Positions 27,791 through 36,538 of a stretch of 64,000 nt of DNA are shown here, piece by piece. The number at the start of each line of letters is the position of its first letter. Positions within the stretch are counted from its first letter, which is position 1. Source of the stretch: Nitrosophilus kaiyonis (GTDB lineage Bacteria > Campylobacterota > Campylobacteria > Campylobacterales > Nitratiruptoraceae). Below the pieces are notes generated by a model. That model was not told where the DNA came from and ran no database searches. It saw only the letters and a program-made list of their open reading frames with translations. The stretch is from the NCBI RefSeq assembly GCF_027943725.1, contig NZ_AP025696.1, positions 1,279,501-1,343,500 of the forward strand. Direction: 5' to 3'. The translations under genes were made by a program, and so were the position numbers.

Positions 27791-29832
27791 AAAAATTTTT
27801 AGTATTTTTAATTCTTACTTTATTACTGTTTGCTAAAGAGAATAATCTTTTAAAGCAGCTAAGTAAAGATATTGAAAATATTGGCCAAATTGCAACTATC
27901 TCAAAAGAGAATGTTTTTTATCAGCCCTTTATTGTTTCTGTGTTTAAAGGAAAAGATTTAGAAAAACTTGGTATTTCAAATCTAAAAGAGGCTTTAGAAC
28001 TTATACCGGGTGTTGATATTGCAACTGATAATTTTGATAACAAAACTGCAGTTTTTAGAGGTTCCAATCCATACGCATATGGCCAATCAAAACTTTTTAT
28101 AGATGGAATAGAAGTAAATGATGTTATGCTTGATTCTTATAGCTCTTTCATGAGTTTTCCAATAAATCTTATTAAAAGAATTGAAGTTATTAGAGGTCCA
28201 GGTGGAAAACTTGATGGGGTAAATGCCTATGCTGGATCAATTTATGTAATAACTTATGCTGAAAAATTTAAATTTGATAAAAAAAATGATGAAGTTTTCT
28301 TAAAATTTGGCTCATACAGATATAAAATGGGAGGATTTAAAAAATATTATAAAAATAATGATTTTGAAATTTTTACAGATTTTTATTATCAAAGAGATGA
28401 TAAATATATAAAAAATGGGTATGATGCGGCAAATACTGGCATATATGGAGTTAATAAAGCATTAACAAGAGAAGATGATGCTCCATTGTGGCTAAGAAAC
28501 TATTCACTTGGTATGAGTATGAAATATAAAAAATTTTCTTTAAAAGAGAGATTTGATTATTATAAAAAAGGGATGGCATATGGCTCAAATTATATGTATC
28601 CTAGAGATGAAGACTATTTTAAACATCCAATATCATATTTAGAAGCTTCATATAAAGATAGATTTAAATCTTTATATACAACAATAAAAGCAGGTATTAA
28701 ATGGGACGATTTTCATATGTTAACAAGAGCAGCTTATGAAGGTTTTGTGAATAACAAATTAAATAATCCTAATGAAATTATAGTTTATAAAAATGGCTTT
28801 TTTGCAGAGGATGAAACAAGACAAAGAACTCTTTATCAATCAACTTTTTTTGAATATAAAGAGATTCCAAAACATAAGATAAAGTTTGGATATATAATCT
28901 CTAAAGAAGAGACATATTTTCAAATGACTAAAAATACAGATAGAGATGATGAAAACAATACTCAACTTGTTGATTATAGTGAAAGTTATCCATTTTTTGA
29001 TGAAGATGCAAAAAGGTATGGATATATTTTATCAATTGAAGATAAATTTAAATATAATGATTCAATTTCATTAATTTATGGATTAAATTTAGAAAACAAT
29101 ACCCATATTGATCTTCAGATAAATCCAAGAATAACTCTGCTTTATAAAAAAGATGATCAAAATATATTTAAATTTATGTATAGTAGATCTCATAGATCAC
29201 CATCTTGGCAGGAACTCTATACAAAAAATAATAGATCAAGAGTAGGAAATAAAGATTTAAAACCAGAAATTGTAAATGCATTTGAGATCTCTTATGTTAA
29301 AAGATTTTCAATTGATAGCTATTTTCAAACAAATCTATTTTATTTAATAAATAAAGATCAAATCAATAAAATAAATGAGGATAATCAATATAGAAATGCC
29401 CAAGATACAGATATATATGGATTTGAAACTGAATATATGGGTATGATTAATGATAAAACAAAGCTGTATCTAAACTACTCTTTTGTTTATGGAAAAGATA
29501 ATGATGGAAACAGTTTGCCAAATGTTGCAAAACATATGGCAAAAGCATTTTTAATTAGAGAAATTACACCAGAGTTTGATATTAATTTTATAGGGAAATA
29601 TGTAGGTAAAAAGAATAGATATTATTATGATTATAGGGAAAAACTTGATGATTATTTATCTTTTGATTTAAGTTTAAACTATACAAATCTAAAAAATAAA
29701 TATACTATCAATTTTGCACTGAAAAATATATTTGATGAAGATATAAGATATCCTTCTGAACCATATACTTATGATGATGATTATAGACAAGAGGGAAGGC
29801 ATTTTTTAATATCATTTAATAAAGAGTTTTGA
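27787..29832 (+). CDS. TonB-dependent outer-membrane receptor
   Basis: 681 residues starting at GTG inside the previous gene. Signal peptide about 1-15. The plug domain (about 45-150) has LKEALELIPGVDIATD, AVFRGSNPYAYGQSKLFIDG and IKRIEVIRGPGG; a beta-barrel follows, with RSHRSPSWQELYTKN and NLKPEIV-type motifs (NKDLKPEIVNAFEISY). It ends in phenylalanine, as barrels do. It imports a ligand across the outer membrane with TonB energy. Lying between a LuxI-like enzyme and a c-di-GMP protein, it may also sense. Ligand unknown. Confidence 0.93.
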   Translation: MKKFLVFLILTLLLFAKENNLLKQLSKDIENIGQIATISKENVFYQPFIVSVFKGKDLEKLGISNLKEALELIPGVDIATDNFDNKTAVFRGSNPYAYGQSKLFIDGIEVNDVMLDSYSSFMSFPINLIKRIEVIRGPGGKLDGVNAYAGSIYVITYAEKFKFDKKNDEVFLKFGSYRYKMGGFKKYYKNNDFEIFTDFYYQRDDKYIKNGYDAANTGIYGVNKALTREDDAPLWLRNYSLGMSMKYKKFSLKERFDYYKKGMAYGSNYMYPRDEDYFKHPISYLEASYKDRFKSLYTTIKAGIKWDDFHMLTRAAYEGFVNNKLNNPNEIIVYKNGFFAEDETRQRTLYQSTFFEYKEIPKHKIKFGYIISKEETYFQMTKNTDRDDENNTQLVDYSESYPFFDEDAKRYGYILSIEDKFKYNDSISLIYGLNLENNTHIDLQINPRITLLYKKDDQNIFKFMYSRSHRSPSWQELYTKNNRSRVGNKDLKPEIVNAFEISYVKRFSIDSYFQTNLFYLINKDQINKINEDNQYRNAQDTDIYGFETEYMGMINDKTKLYLNYSFVYGKDNDGNSLPNVAKHMAKAFLIREITPEFDINFIGKYVGKKNRYYYDYREKLDDYLSFDLSLNYTNLKNKYTINFALKNIFDEDIRYPSEPYTYDDDYRQEGRHFLISFNKEF

Positions 29833-30374
29833 TGAAAAAAGTTGTAGCAATACTTTTTTTATTAAACTTATCGCTATTTGCATATAAATATAATGAATTT
29901 TTGATAAAAACTCAAGCAGCATTATTGCCAAAAATTATGCTACTTGATAAAAAATTTGCTAATAAAACAGTAGACAGTAAGGTTAAAATTGCAATTATAT
30001 TTAATGAGAATGATATAAATACTGCATTTTTATTAAAAACATTTATAACAAATTATTACGGAAGTGATTTTGAAAATTATATGCTTGTTATAAAACTAAA
30101 AAAAGTAGAAGATTTTTTAAATTCAAAAGAAAAATATAGCGCAATATATCTCTTAAAATTATCTGAAGATAACTATCAAAAAATTTATAAAAAAATAAAA
30201 AACAGTAATATCTATAGTTTTGTCTATGATAAGGATGATTTAAAATATGGATTTCTTTTTTCTATAGATTTAGAAGAAAAGCCAATTATTTTCATGAATA
30301 AAAAAGCTATTAATAAAAATTTTGATTTCATTGAGCAATTATATACTTTAGTAAGGCTAATAGATAATGTTTAA
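29832..30374 (+). CDS. Periplasmic YfiR-like (DUF4154-like) protein
   Basis: 180 residues with a signal peptide (about 1-16). ATG 29832 overlaps the receptor stop (TGATG) and is preferred to a TTG one codon upstream. The core is alpha/beta (VKIAIIFNE, YSAIYLL, NIYSFVYD). The C-terminal pattern, a short strand then IIFMNKKAINKNFDF and a Leu-rich helix, resembles the YfiR/DUF4154 ending with its invariant Asn. YfiR is a periplasmic regulator of a membrane diguanylate cyclase, and the next gene encodes just such a protein. It overlaps that gene by 8 bases. Family assignment is tentative; a solute-binding-like protein is the alternative. Confidence 0.55.
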   Translation: MKKVVAILFLLNLSLFAYKYNEFLIKTQAALLPKIMLLDKKFANKTVDSKVKIAIIFNENDINTAFLLKTFITNYYGSDFENYMLVIKLKKVEDFLNSKEKYSAIYLLKLSEDNYQKIYKKIKNSNIYSFVYDKDDLKYGFLFSIDLEEKPIIFMNKKAINKNFDFIEQLYTLVRLIDNV

Positions 30375-32310
30375 TATAAATAGGTCCATATCAAATAAAT
30401 TACTATTTTATTTTTTGATTATTTCGGTAACTATTATCTTGTCAAATTTTTTTATTTTTGAAAAGTTAACAAAAAATGCATTTTTAAAAACAGAAAAAGA
30501 GAAAGCCCAATTAATTGCAAATACTGTAAAACCATTTATTGAACTTGATATCTATTTAGGTCTTGAAAATAATATAGATAAACTATTAAAAGATCTTATT
30601 AAAAATGAAAATATTCTCTCAGTAAAAATTTTTAAAAAAAATAAACTTTTTAAAAAGATTAATAAGTTTAATTCTATTTCAAATTTCAAAAATTCGATTT
30701 TTATACAAAAAAAGCTTTTTCAGCCAAATTCAAAAAAAATAATCGGTAGTTTAGAAATTATATATTCTAGTAAACATTATGAAAATCTTGTAAAAACCTA
30801 TCAAAAATATTTGATACTATATATTTTAGTTACTGGCATTCTTTTGCTTCTTTATGGTTTATATTTAACTAAAACCATAAAACCATTAACATTAATTGCA
30901 AAAGATCTCAAAAAATATACTCCTAAGAAAATTTTGAAATTTGATTATATAAAAAATAAAAAGGATGAAATTGGTTCAATTGTAGATGCTCTTAAAAATA
31001 TGCAAGAAAAAATTTTTGAATATTCAAAAAAACAAGAAAACATAAATAAAATTCTTGAAAAAAAAGTATTAGAAAAAACAAAAGAGTTAAGAGATCAGCT
31101 TTATATTGATTCATTAACAGGACTACCAAATAGATTTTCACTTTTAGAAGATATTAAATCTATTAAAAGTGGAAGCTTGATTATTATGAATATCGATGAT
31201 TTTAAAGAGATAAATGACTATTTTGGACAAGAAACTGGAGATAAGATATTAAAAGGTTTTGCTAATAGATTAAGAAATCTTATTAAAACAAAATATCCTA
31301 AAATTTATAGATTATCTGGAGATGAATTTGCACTATTGTTTGATAAAAAACTTTCTAATAATGATCTGACACATTTTATTGAACTCCTTTTAAATAGTAT
31401 AGAAAAAATGACATTTTTTCATCAAGAAAATGAATTAAATATAAGAGTAACGATAGGGGCTACAAATAATATGCAATCCCCTTTAGAAAAAGCAGATATC
31501 GCTTTAAAATTGGCAAAAAAAGATAGATTGCCTTTTAGATTATATCATGAAAATTTTAAAGTTGAAACCCAATATAAAAATAGTATGAATTGGGTTAAAA
31601 AGATAAAAAAAGCTATAGATAAAGATAAAATTGTTCCATATTTTCAGCCTATATATTCTTTAACAAGCGAAAACATAAAAGGTTATGAGTGTTTAATGAG
31701 ACTAATTGATGAAAATGGAAAAATTATAACTCCGTATAATTTTTTAAATATTGCAAAAAAAAGTAGATTCTATCATGATTTAACAAGAATAGTATTTGAA
31801 AAAAGTTGTAAACATTTTAAAGATATAGAATGCATATTTTCATTTAATCTATCAATAGAAGATATTCTTGATGAAAACACTATTGAATTCATTTCGCAAA
31901 CTATAAAAAAATATAGTGTGGAAAAAAAGATTATATTTGAGATTGTTGAATCAGAAGGAATAGAAAATTATGAAGATATTGCAGATTTTATACAATGTAT
32001 GAAAAAAATTGGAGCAAAAATTGCTATTGATGATTTTGGAAGTGGCTATTCAAATTTTGAATATTTAACAAAATTGGATATAGATTTTATAAAAATTGAC
32101 GGTTCATTAATAAAGGATTTAGATAAAAACAGTAATGCATTGATTGTTGTAGAAACGATAGTAGGTTATGCAAAAAAAAGAGGAATTAAAACAGTTGCTG
32201 AATTTGTTAATAATAAAGATATTTATCAAAAAGTCAAAGAATTAGATATAGATTATGCACAAGGATTTTATTTAGCCAAGCCAAGTGATAAAACAGTTCA
32301 TAAGTGTTAA
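30367..32310 (+). CDS. Membrane GGDEF-EAL c-di-GMP signalling protein
   Basis: 647 residues. TM1 about 12-30, a periplasmic sensor segment (31-145), TM2 about 148-167, a HAMP-like linker and coiled coil (170-242). The GGDEF domain (about 245-395) reads SGDEF at 317-321, preceded by NIDDFKEIN. The EAL domain (about 415-640) reads ECL at 441-443 with the catalytic features FNLS, FEIVESE, DDFGSGYSNF, IKIDGS, AEFV and YAQGF all retained. Phosphodiesterase activity is therefore likely; cyclase activity is possible. It is coupled to the YfiR-like gene. Control by a periplasmic partner is inferred. Confidence 0.9.
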   Translation: MFNINRSISNKLLFYFLIISVTIILSNFFIFEKLTKNAFLKTEKEKAQLIANTVKPFIELDIYLGLENNIDKLLKDLIKNENILSVKIFKKNKLFKKINKFNSISNFKNSIFIQKKLFQPNSKKIIGSLEIIYSSKHYENLVKTYQKYLILYILVTGILLLLYGLYLTKTIKPLTLIAKDLKKYTPKKILKFDYIKNKKDEIGSIVDALKNMQEKIFEYSKKQENINKILEKKVLEKTKELRDQLYIDSLTGLPNRFSLLEDIKSIKSGSLIIMNIDDFKEINDYFGQETGDKILKGFANRLRNLIKTKYPKIYRLSGDEFALLFDKKLSNNDLTHFIELLLNSIEKMTFFHQENELNIRVTIGATNNMQSPLEKADIALKLAKKDRLPFRLYHENFKVETQYKNSMNWVKKIKKAIDKDKIVPYFQPIYSLTSENIKGYECLMRLIDENGKIITPYNFLNIAKKSRFYHDLTRIVFEKSCKHFKDIECIFSFNLSIEDILDENTIEFISQTIKKYSVEKKIIFEIVESEGIENYEDIADFIQCMKKIGAKIAIDDFGSGYSNFEYLTKLDIDFIKIDGSLIKDLDKNSNALIVVETIVGYAKKRGIKTVAEFVNNKDIYQKVKELDIDYAQGFYLAKPSDKTVHKC

Positions 32311-32318
32311 GAGAACCT

Positions 32319-33182
32319 CTAATAAATAATTTTATAATGAACATAAATTCTAATTTTTGTTGTCTCTTTTGGTCTTGGATAATCTTTATAAGCAGTTTTT
32401 ATGGTTTCAATAGAGTTTTCATCTAAAACTTTATATCCAGAGCTTTTTATAATTTTAAGATCAGTAATATCACCATTTGGATGAAGATAAAATTCAACAA
32501 TATTAACACCTTCTTGCCTTGTTTTTACAGCAAAATCTGGATAACCTCTTAAAGTTAGATATTTTTGTGTTATTTTTCCAATTAATGAAAGATTGTTTTT
32601 TATAAACTCTTTTTGCCCTATAGTGAAACTATCAAATTCATCCTTATATAAAGCTCTTATTTCATCATTTTTAATCGATTTTCCAATATCTTTAAGAGAA
32701 GGAATATCGGGCTTTTTTAAAAAGCTATATAAAGAATTTTTACTTTTTTTAGGTTCTTTTTTTACTACTTTTTTAGTTTTTATTTTTTTGATTTCTTTTT
32801 TTGTAACTTTTTTAAAAGTTTTTACTCTTTTTTTTGGAATCTTTTTATGCTCTTTTTTCTTGGATATTGCTATTTTTTTTGTAATATTTTGGTCTTTTTT
32901 TAAAATCTTACTATTTTTAGAAATTTTTTCTATTTTTTTTGTTTTTTTATTGACTTGTTTTATCTTTTTTTTAGTTATCTGCTCTTTTTTATTTTCAATT
33001 TTTTTAATAGTATGTTTTTTTTGCAGTGGAGAAATTTTAAAATTTTTAATATTTAATTTTGTAATTTTTTCTCGCTGAAATTTTGGAAGTTCCACATTTT
33101 TAAAGTTTATAAAAAAAATAGAAAAAATTAAAATATATATAATTAAGGTAATGAAAAATGAGTAATAATATCTTTTTTTCAT
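32319..33182 (-). CDS. tonB: Energy transducer TonB with a Lys-rich linker
   Basis: 287 residues. There is an N-terminal transmembrane helix (about 5-25) and a very long basic linker (about 38-150) dominated by Lys, Ile, Thr and Glu rather than the usual Pro-Lys/Pro-Glu. The C-terminal TonB domain has VEFYLHPNGDITDLKIIKSSG and ENSIETIKTA. It spans the periplasm and energises outer-membrane receptors. No exbB or exbD is adjacent. It converges on the signalling cassette (8-base gap), so it probably serves the TonB receptor there. Confidence 0.9.
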   Translation of the reverse strand: MKKRYYYSFFITLIIYILIFSIFFINFKNVELPKFQREKITKLNIKNFKISPLQKKHTIKKIENKKEQITKKKIKQVNKKTKKIEKISKNSKILKKDQNITKKIAISKKKEHKKIPKKRVKTFKKVTKKEIKKIKTKKVVKKEPKKSKNSLYSFLKKPDIPSLKDIGKSIKNDEIRALYKDEFDSFTIGQKEFIKNNLSLIGKITQKYLTLRGYPDFAVKTRQEGVNIVEFYLHPNGDITDLKIIKSSGYKVLDENSIETIKTAYKDYPRPKETTKIRIYVHYKIIY

Positions 33183-33270
33183 GAAAATGATTATATAGTT
33201 TTAAAAGGTATTAATCAATATTATAATAAAATTGAAATTATGAATAGGAAAACTTGTATATTTGTATTTT

Positions 33271-33357
33271 GGTGTTAAAATAGTTAAAAAGGTTGAGTGG
33301 TTAAGTGGTAATAAAATAGAAACCACTCAACTACTAAACCATTTTAACTAATTCCTA
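33271..33357. repeat. Intergenic dyad repeat G (GGTTGAGTGG-core type, short)
   Basis: The left arm is GTTAAAATAGTTAAAAAGG then TTGAGTGGTTAAGTGG; the right arm is CCACTCAACTACTAAACC then ATTTTAACTAATTCC. It is the smallest complete copy, consisting of the core only. It lies in the divergent gap between tonB and hemL. Confidence 0.85.
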
Positions 33358-33370
33358 AAAAAGGATTGAT

Positions 33371-34660
33371 ATGTTTGAAAAGAGCATAAAAGCTTATGAA
33401 ATTGCAAAAGAATATATTCCAGGAGGAGTAGATTCTCCCGTTAGGGCTTTTAAGAGTGTTGGAGGAACCCCTGTTTTTATAGAAAAAGGAGAAGGTGCAT
33501 ATCTATATGATATAGATGGAAATAGATATATTGATTATGTTCAAAGTTGGGGGCCATTAATTTTTGGACATGCTGATGGTGATACATTAGAGGCTGTTTT
33601 TGAAACAGCAAAAAAAGGGCTTAGTTTTGGTGCACCAACTCAGTTAGAAACAGAACTTGCTAAAGAGATTGTTGAACTTTTTGACTCAATTGATAAGATA
33701 AGATTTGTTAATAGTGGTACTGAAGCTGTGATGAGTGCAATTAGGCTTGCTAGAGGATATACAAATCGTGATGATATAATCAAGTTTGAAGGTTGTTATC
33801 ATGGACATAGTGATTCTCTTCTTGTACAAGCAGGAAGTGGTGCGGTAACATTTGGAAATCCAAGTTCACCAGGGGTTCCAAAAGATTTAACAAAACATAC
33901 ACTACTTGCTAAATATAATGATATAGAAAGTGTTAAAAAATGTTTTGAAGATAGCAACAATGTTGCTTGTGTAATAATTGAGCCAATTGCTGGAAATATG
34001 GGTTTAGTTCCTGCAGATGAGAAGTTTTTAGCTGAGCTTAGAGAGCTTTGTGATAAAAATGGTGCTCTTTTGATTTTTGATGAGGTTATGAGCGGATTTA
34101 GAGCAAGTTTAAAAGGTGCTCAAGGATTAGTTGATATTAAGCCAGATATCGTTACTTTAGGAAAAGTTATTGGTGGTGGAATGCCTGTTGGTGCATTTGG
34201 AGGGAAAAAAGAGATAATGGATATGCTGTCACCTGATGGGCCTATTTATCAAGCAGGAACTTTAAGTGGAAATCCAGTTGCAATGGCAGCAGGTTTAGTA
34301 ACTATAAAAAAATTAAAGAAAAATCCAGAAATTTACATAGAGCTTGAAAAAAGAGCAAAAAAATTGGTAAATGGATTAAAAGAAGCTGCAGATGAAAATA
34401 ATATCCCTTTACAGATAGATGTAAGAGGAAGTATGTTTGGATTTTTCTTCAATGAAAAAGAGGTAAAAAATTTTGATGATGCTCTAAATAGCGATACTAA
34501 AAAATTTGCAAAGTTTCATCAAGAGATGTTAAAAAGAGGTGTATATTTTGCTTGTAGTCAGTTTGAGACTGGCTTTATTTCAACTCCAATTATAGATGAA
34601 TTAATAGAAGAGACTATTGAAAAGGCAAAAGAAGTTTTTGAAGTAATAGCTAATAGGTGA
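33371..34660 (+). CDS. hemL: Glutamate-1-semialdehyde 2,1-aminomutase
   Basis: 429 residues of the class III aminotransferase fold. SYSMN-type N-terminus not needed; [34 protein letters not shown], the FDEVMSGFR motif and the PLP lysine in [17 protein letters not shown] are present. It makes 5-aminolevulinate in the C5 heme pathway. The AAAGGA site is just after repeat G. The last codons (Asn-Arg) and the TGA stop run straight into repeat H (the TGA is part of GGTGAGTGAGG). Confidence 0.97.
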   Translation: MFEKSIKAYEIAKEYIPGGVDSPVRAFKSVGGTPVFIEKGEGAYLYDIDGNRYIDYVQSWGPLIFGHADGDTLEAVFETAKKGLSFGAPTQLETELAKEIVELFDSIDKIRFVNSGTEAVMSAIRLARGYTNRDDIIKFEGCYHGHSDSLLVQAGSGAVTFGNPSSPGVPKDLTKHTLLAKYNDIESVKKCFEDSNNVACVIIEPIAGNMGLVPADEKFLAELRELCDKNGALLIFDEVMSGFRASLKGAQGLVDIKPDIVTLGKVIGGGMPVGAFGGKKEIMDMLSPDGPIYQAGTLSGNPVAMAAGLVTIKKLKKNPEIYIELEKRAKKLVNGLKEAADENNIPLQIDVRGSMFGFFFNEKEVKNFDDALNSDTKKFAKFHQEMLKRGVYFACSQFETGFISTPIIDELIEETIEKAKEVFEVIANR

Positions 34661-34788
34661 GTGAGGTGAGTTAGAGTTAAGAATTAAGAGCTAAGAGTTA
34701 AGAAAGTAGAATTTAGTAATAATTTAAATACTTAACACTTAACTCTTAATACTTAACACTAATTCCCAATGTCCAATATCCAATGTCA
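34656..34788. repeat. Intergenic dyad repeat H (TTAAG-heptamer type)
   Basis: The left arm is GGTGAGTGAGGTGAG, then TTAGAGTTAAGAATTAAG and AGCTAAGAGTTAAG. The right arm is CTTAACACTTAACTCTTAAT and ACTTAACACTAA, then TTCCCAATGTCCAATATCC. Each half is in exact 7-base phase. It starts within the hemL stop region. Confidence 0.9.
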
Positions 34789-34815
34789 AATTTACAAAAA
34801 GTAAGGTAACATAAA

Positions 34816-35148
34816 ATGGAATCGAATAATGAAAAAATAGATAAAAAAGTTGAAGAAAAACCAAAATACAGAAAAATTATAGAAGGAGCTGAAGCTCTTT
34901 CTTTGGGTGTCTCTATAGTAGTTGCGATATTGATAGGTGTTGGTCTTGGTATCTGTATGAAAAATCTATTTGGATACTCATGGTTGCTTTGGTTAGGTGT
35001 ATTTTGGGGAGTTGCAGCTGCAATATTAAATGTTTATAAAGCATATCAAAAGCAAAAAAAAGAGTTAGATGAACTTTCAAAAAATCCAAGATATAAAAAC
35101 TATTATCAAAAAGAAGAAGATGACGAATTAGAAGAGTTTGAAAAATGA
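34816..35148 (+). CDS. AtpZ/AtpI-family membrane protein
   Basis: 110 residues with a charged N-terminus and two transmembrane helices (about 31-50 and 56-76) separated by a short turn. The region IEGAEALSLGVSIVVAILIG matches the AtpZ/AtpI pattern, and the C-terminal tail is highly charged. AtpZ/AtpI proteins assist assembly or cation supply of F-type ATP synthase; no atp genes are nearby. It overlaps the next membrane-protein gene by 4 bases. Confidence 0.75.
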   Translation: MESNNEKIDKKVEEKPKYRKIIEGAEALSLGVSIVVAILIGVGLGICMKNLFGYSWLLWLGVFWGVAAAILNVYKAYQKQKKELDELSKNPRYKNYYQKEEDDELEEFEK

Positions 35149-35654
35149 GAATATTTTTTTTAGTTTTAATATTTTTGGATACTATTTTAATATTTTATTT
35201 TTTATTTACAAAAAATTATCTATATCTTTTAAATTCTCAAATTGCAATGATTGCTTCATTGTTTGTAACATACGCAAGTTTTTTGGGATATAAAAAAGTT
35301 GTTATAAAAAAATCAAAAGAGTATATCAATATTGATGATAGAGATGTAATAGATAAAATTGAAGATAGATTTGACTTATACAGTGAAGAAAAAAAAGAGA
35401 ATGAAATAGATGCAAAAAAAGTTTTTGAAGAGGAAAAACAGAAATTAAAAAACTCAAAAGAGAATTTAAAAAATTTTTTTATGACGAGTGGTGGATTTCT
35501 TTCAATTTATAGAATAATTTCTTATCTTTTTTTAATTTTTTCAATTTTATTTCTTATAAATAATAAAGAGTTTAATGCTATTGCTTATTTTATAGGGCTT
35601 TCTATTGTTCCAATTTCTGCTTTAATTACATCATTAGTTGGATTTAAGAGGTAA
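35145..35654 (+). CDS. Uncharacterised membrane protein with charged central region
   Basis: 169 residues. Two N-terminal transmembrane helices (about 2-20 and 28-50), a highly charged, probably coiled-coil middle (55-112), and two C-terminal helices (about 122-140 and 145-165). I do not recognise the family. It is coupled to the AtpZ-like gene by a 4-base overlap, so a joint membrane role is likely. Its 3' end overlaps the minus-strand PAS gene by 11 bases. Confidence 0.75.
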   Translation: MRIFFLVLIFLDTILIFYFLFTKNYLYLLNSQIAMIASLFVTYASFLGYKKVVIKKSKEYINIDDRDVIDKIEDRFDLYSEEKKENEIDAKKVFEEEKQKLKNSKENLKNFFMTSGGFLSIYRIISYLFLIFSILFLINNKEFNAIAYFIGLSIVPISALITSLVGFKR

Positions 35655-36333
35655 TCATGGGTATATTGATGGTTATAGATTTTGAAGTAGTATCAATATA
35701 GCTATTTATTGAAGAAGCAAGAGTTTTTAATTTGTCAATATTCTCTTTTTGAAAAAAATCGCCTGAAATCTCAATTGCAAAAATTGAAAATTTTCTGTTT
35801 TCAATTTTTATATATTCTCCAGTTTTCATATACAGTTTTAATTTTATTGTTTTTGAATCTTGAAATTTTTCAAAAATAGCATTTAAAAGTTTTATAAATT
35901 TTTCTGTATTTGTTTTTATTTCTGGTAAAGTAGGGTCAATATCTTTTATAAAATTGGCACTTAATTTAGTTGAATTTGCACTAATACATAAATCAATAAG
36001 AGCATAAATATTTACTAATTCTGTGTTATTATCTTTAAAATTTACTATTTTAATCTCAGGATATCTATATAATCTTAATCCTATCTCTTCATCATTTTCA
36101 TATCCCACACATATTGCAAAAAATTTAAATCTTTCAAATTCAAGATCAACAAAAGTAGTTTTAAATCCATAATTAGTATTTGCATAATTAAGTGCTAATT
36201 GATAAAGTTCTGAAGATGTTACATATCCTAAAAGATATTGGGCTTCTTGATTAACGGAGATAATTTTGCCATTTTTATTAAAAAGAATAAAAGGATTATA
36301 GTCATATTCTATAAATTTTTCATAGAAGTTCAT
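35644..36333 (-). CDS. PAS-like sensor protein without an obvious output domain
   Basis: 229 residues, soluble. The N-terminus (about 10-45, PFILFNKNGKIISVNQEAQY) looks like the start of a PAS domain. The remainder resembles the dimerisation and ATPase-like parts of sensor kinases (NIYALIDLCISANSTK and a final strand pair), but lacks a phospho-accepting His and the N/G boxes. It may be a degenerate sensor or scaffold. It stands alone between the AtpZ pair and rpoD. Not recognised with certainty. Confidence 0.65.
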   Translation of the reverse strand: MNFYEKFIEYDYNPFILFNKNGKIISVNQEAQYLLGYVTSSELYQLALNYANTNYGFKTTFVDLEFERFKFFAICVGYENDEEIGLRLYRYPEIKIVNFKDNNTELVNIYALIDLCISANSTKLSANFIKDIDPTLPEIKTNTEKFIKLLNAIFEKFQDSKTIKLKLYMKTGEYIKIENRKFSIFAIEISGDFFQKENIDKLKTLASSINSYIDTTSKSITINIPMITS

Positions 36334-36347
36334 AAAAATTCCTATGT

Positions 36348-36520
36348 TTGGACATTGGATATTGGATATTGGGAATTTGTTTGAGTGGTTAAAATGGTTA
36401 AAATGGTTGAGTAGTTAAAACTACTCAACTATCACTATCCACTATTACTAATTTCTACCAATGACTTAATGACTAATGACTTCTTATTCACCTTACTTAC
36501 CTCACTCACCATACTCACCT
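36348..36520. repeat. Intergenic dyad repeat I (GGTTGAGTGG-core type)
   Basis: The left arm is GGACATTGGATATTGGGAAT, then TTGAGTGGTTAAAATGG and TTAAAATGGTTGAGTAGT. The right arm is ACTACTCAAC, TATCACTATCCACTATTAC, CCAATGACTTAATGAC and finally CACCTTACTTACCTCACTC and ACCATACTCACC. The right outer modules are the reverse complement of the left modules of copies A and E, although the matching left modules are missing here. It lies between the PAS-like gene and rpoD. Confidence 0.87.
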
Positions 36521-36538
36521 AAATTTAACCAAATTAAA

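Noticed and set aside
32593-33078. Long phenylalanine-rich open frame on the plus strand
   Set aside because: It is the antisense shadow of the Lys-rich linker of tonB (AAA read as TTT), with no ribosome site or family features.
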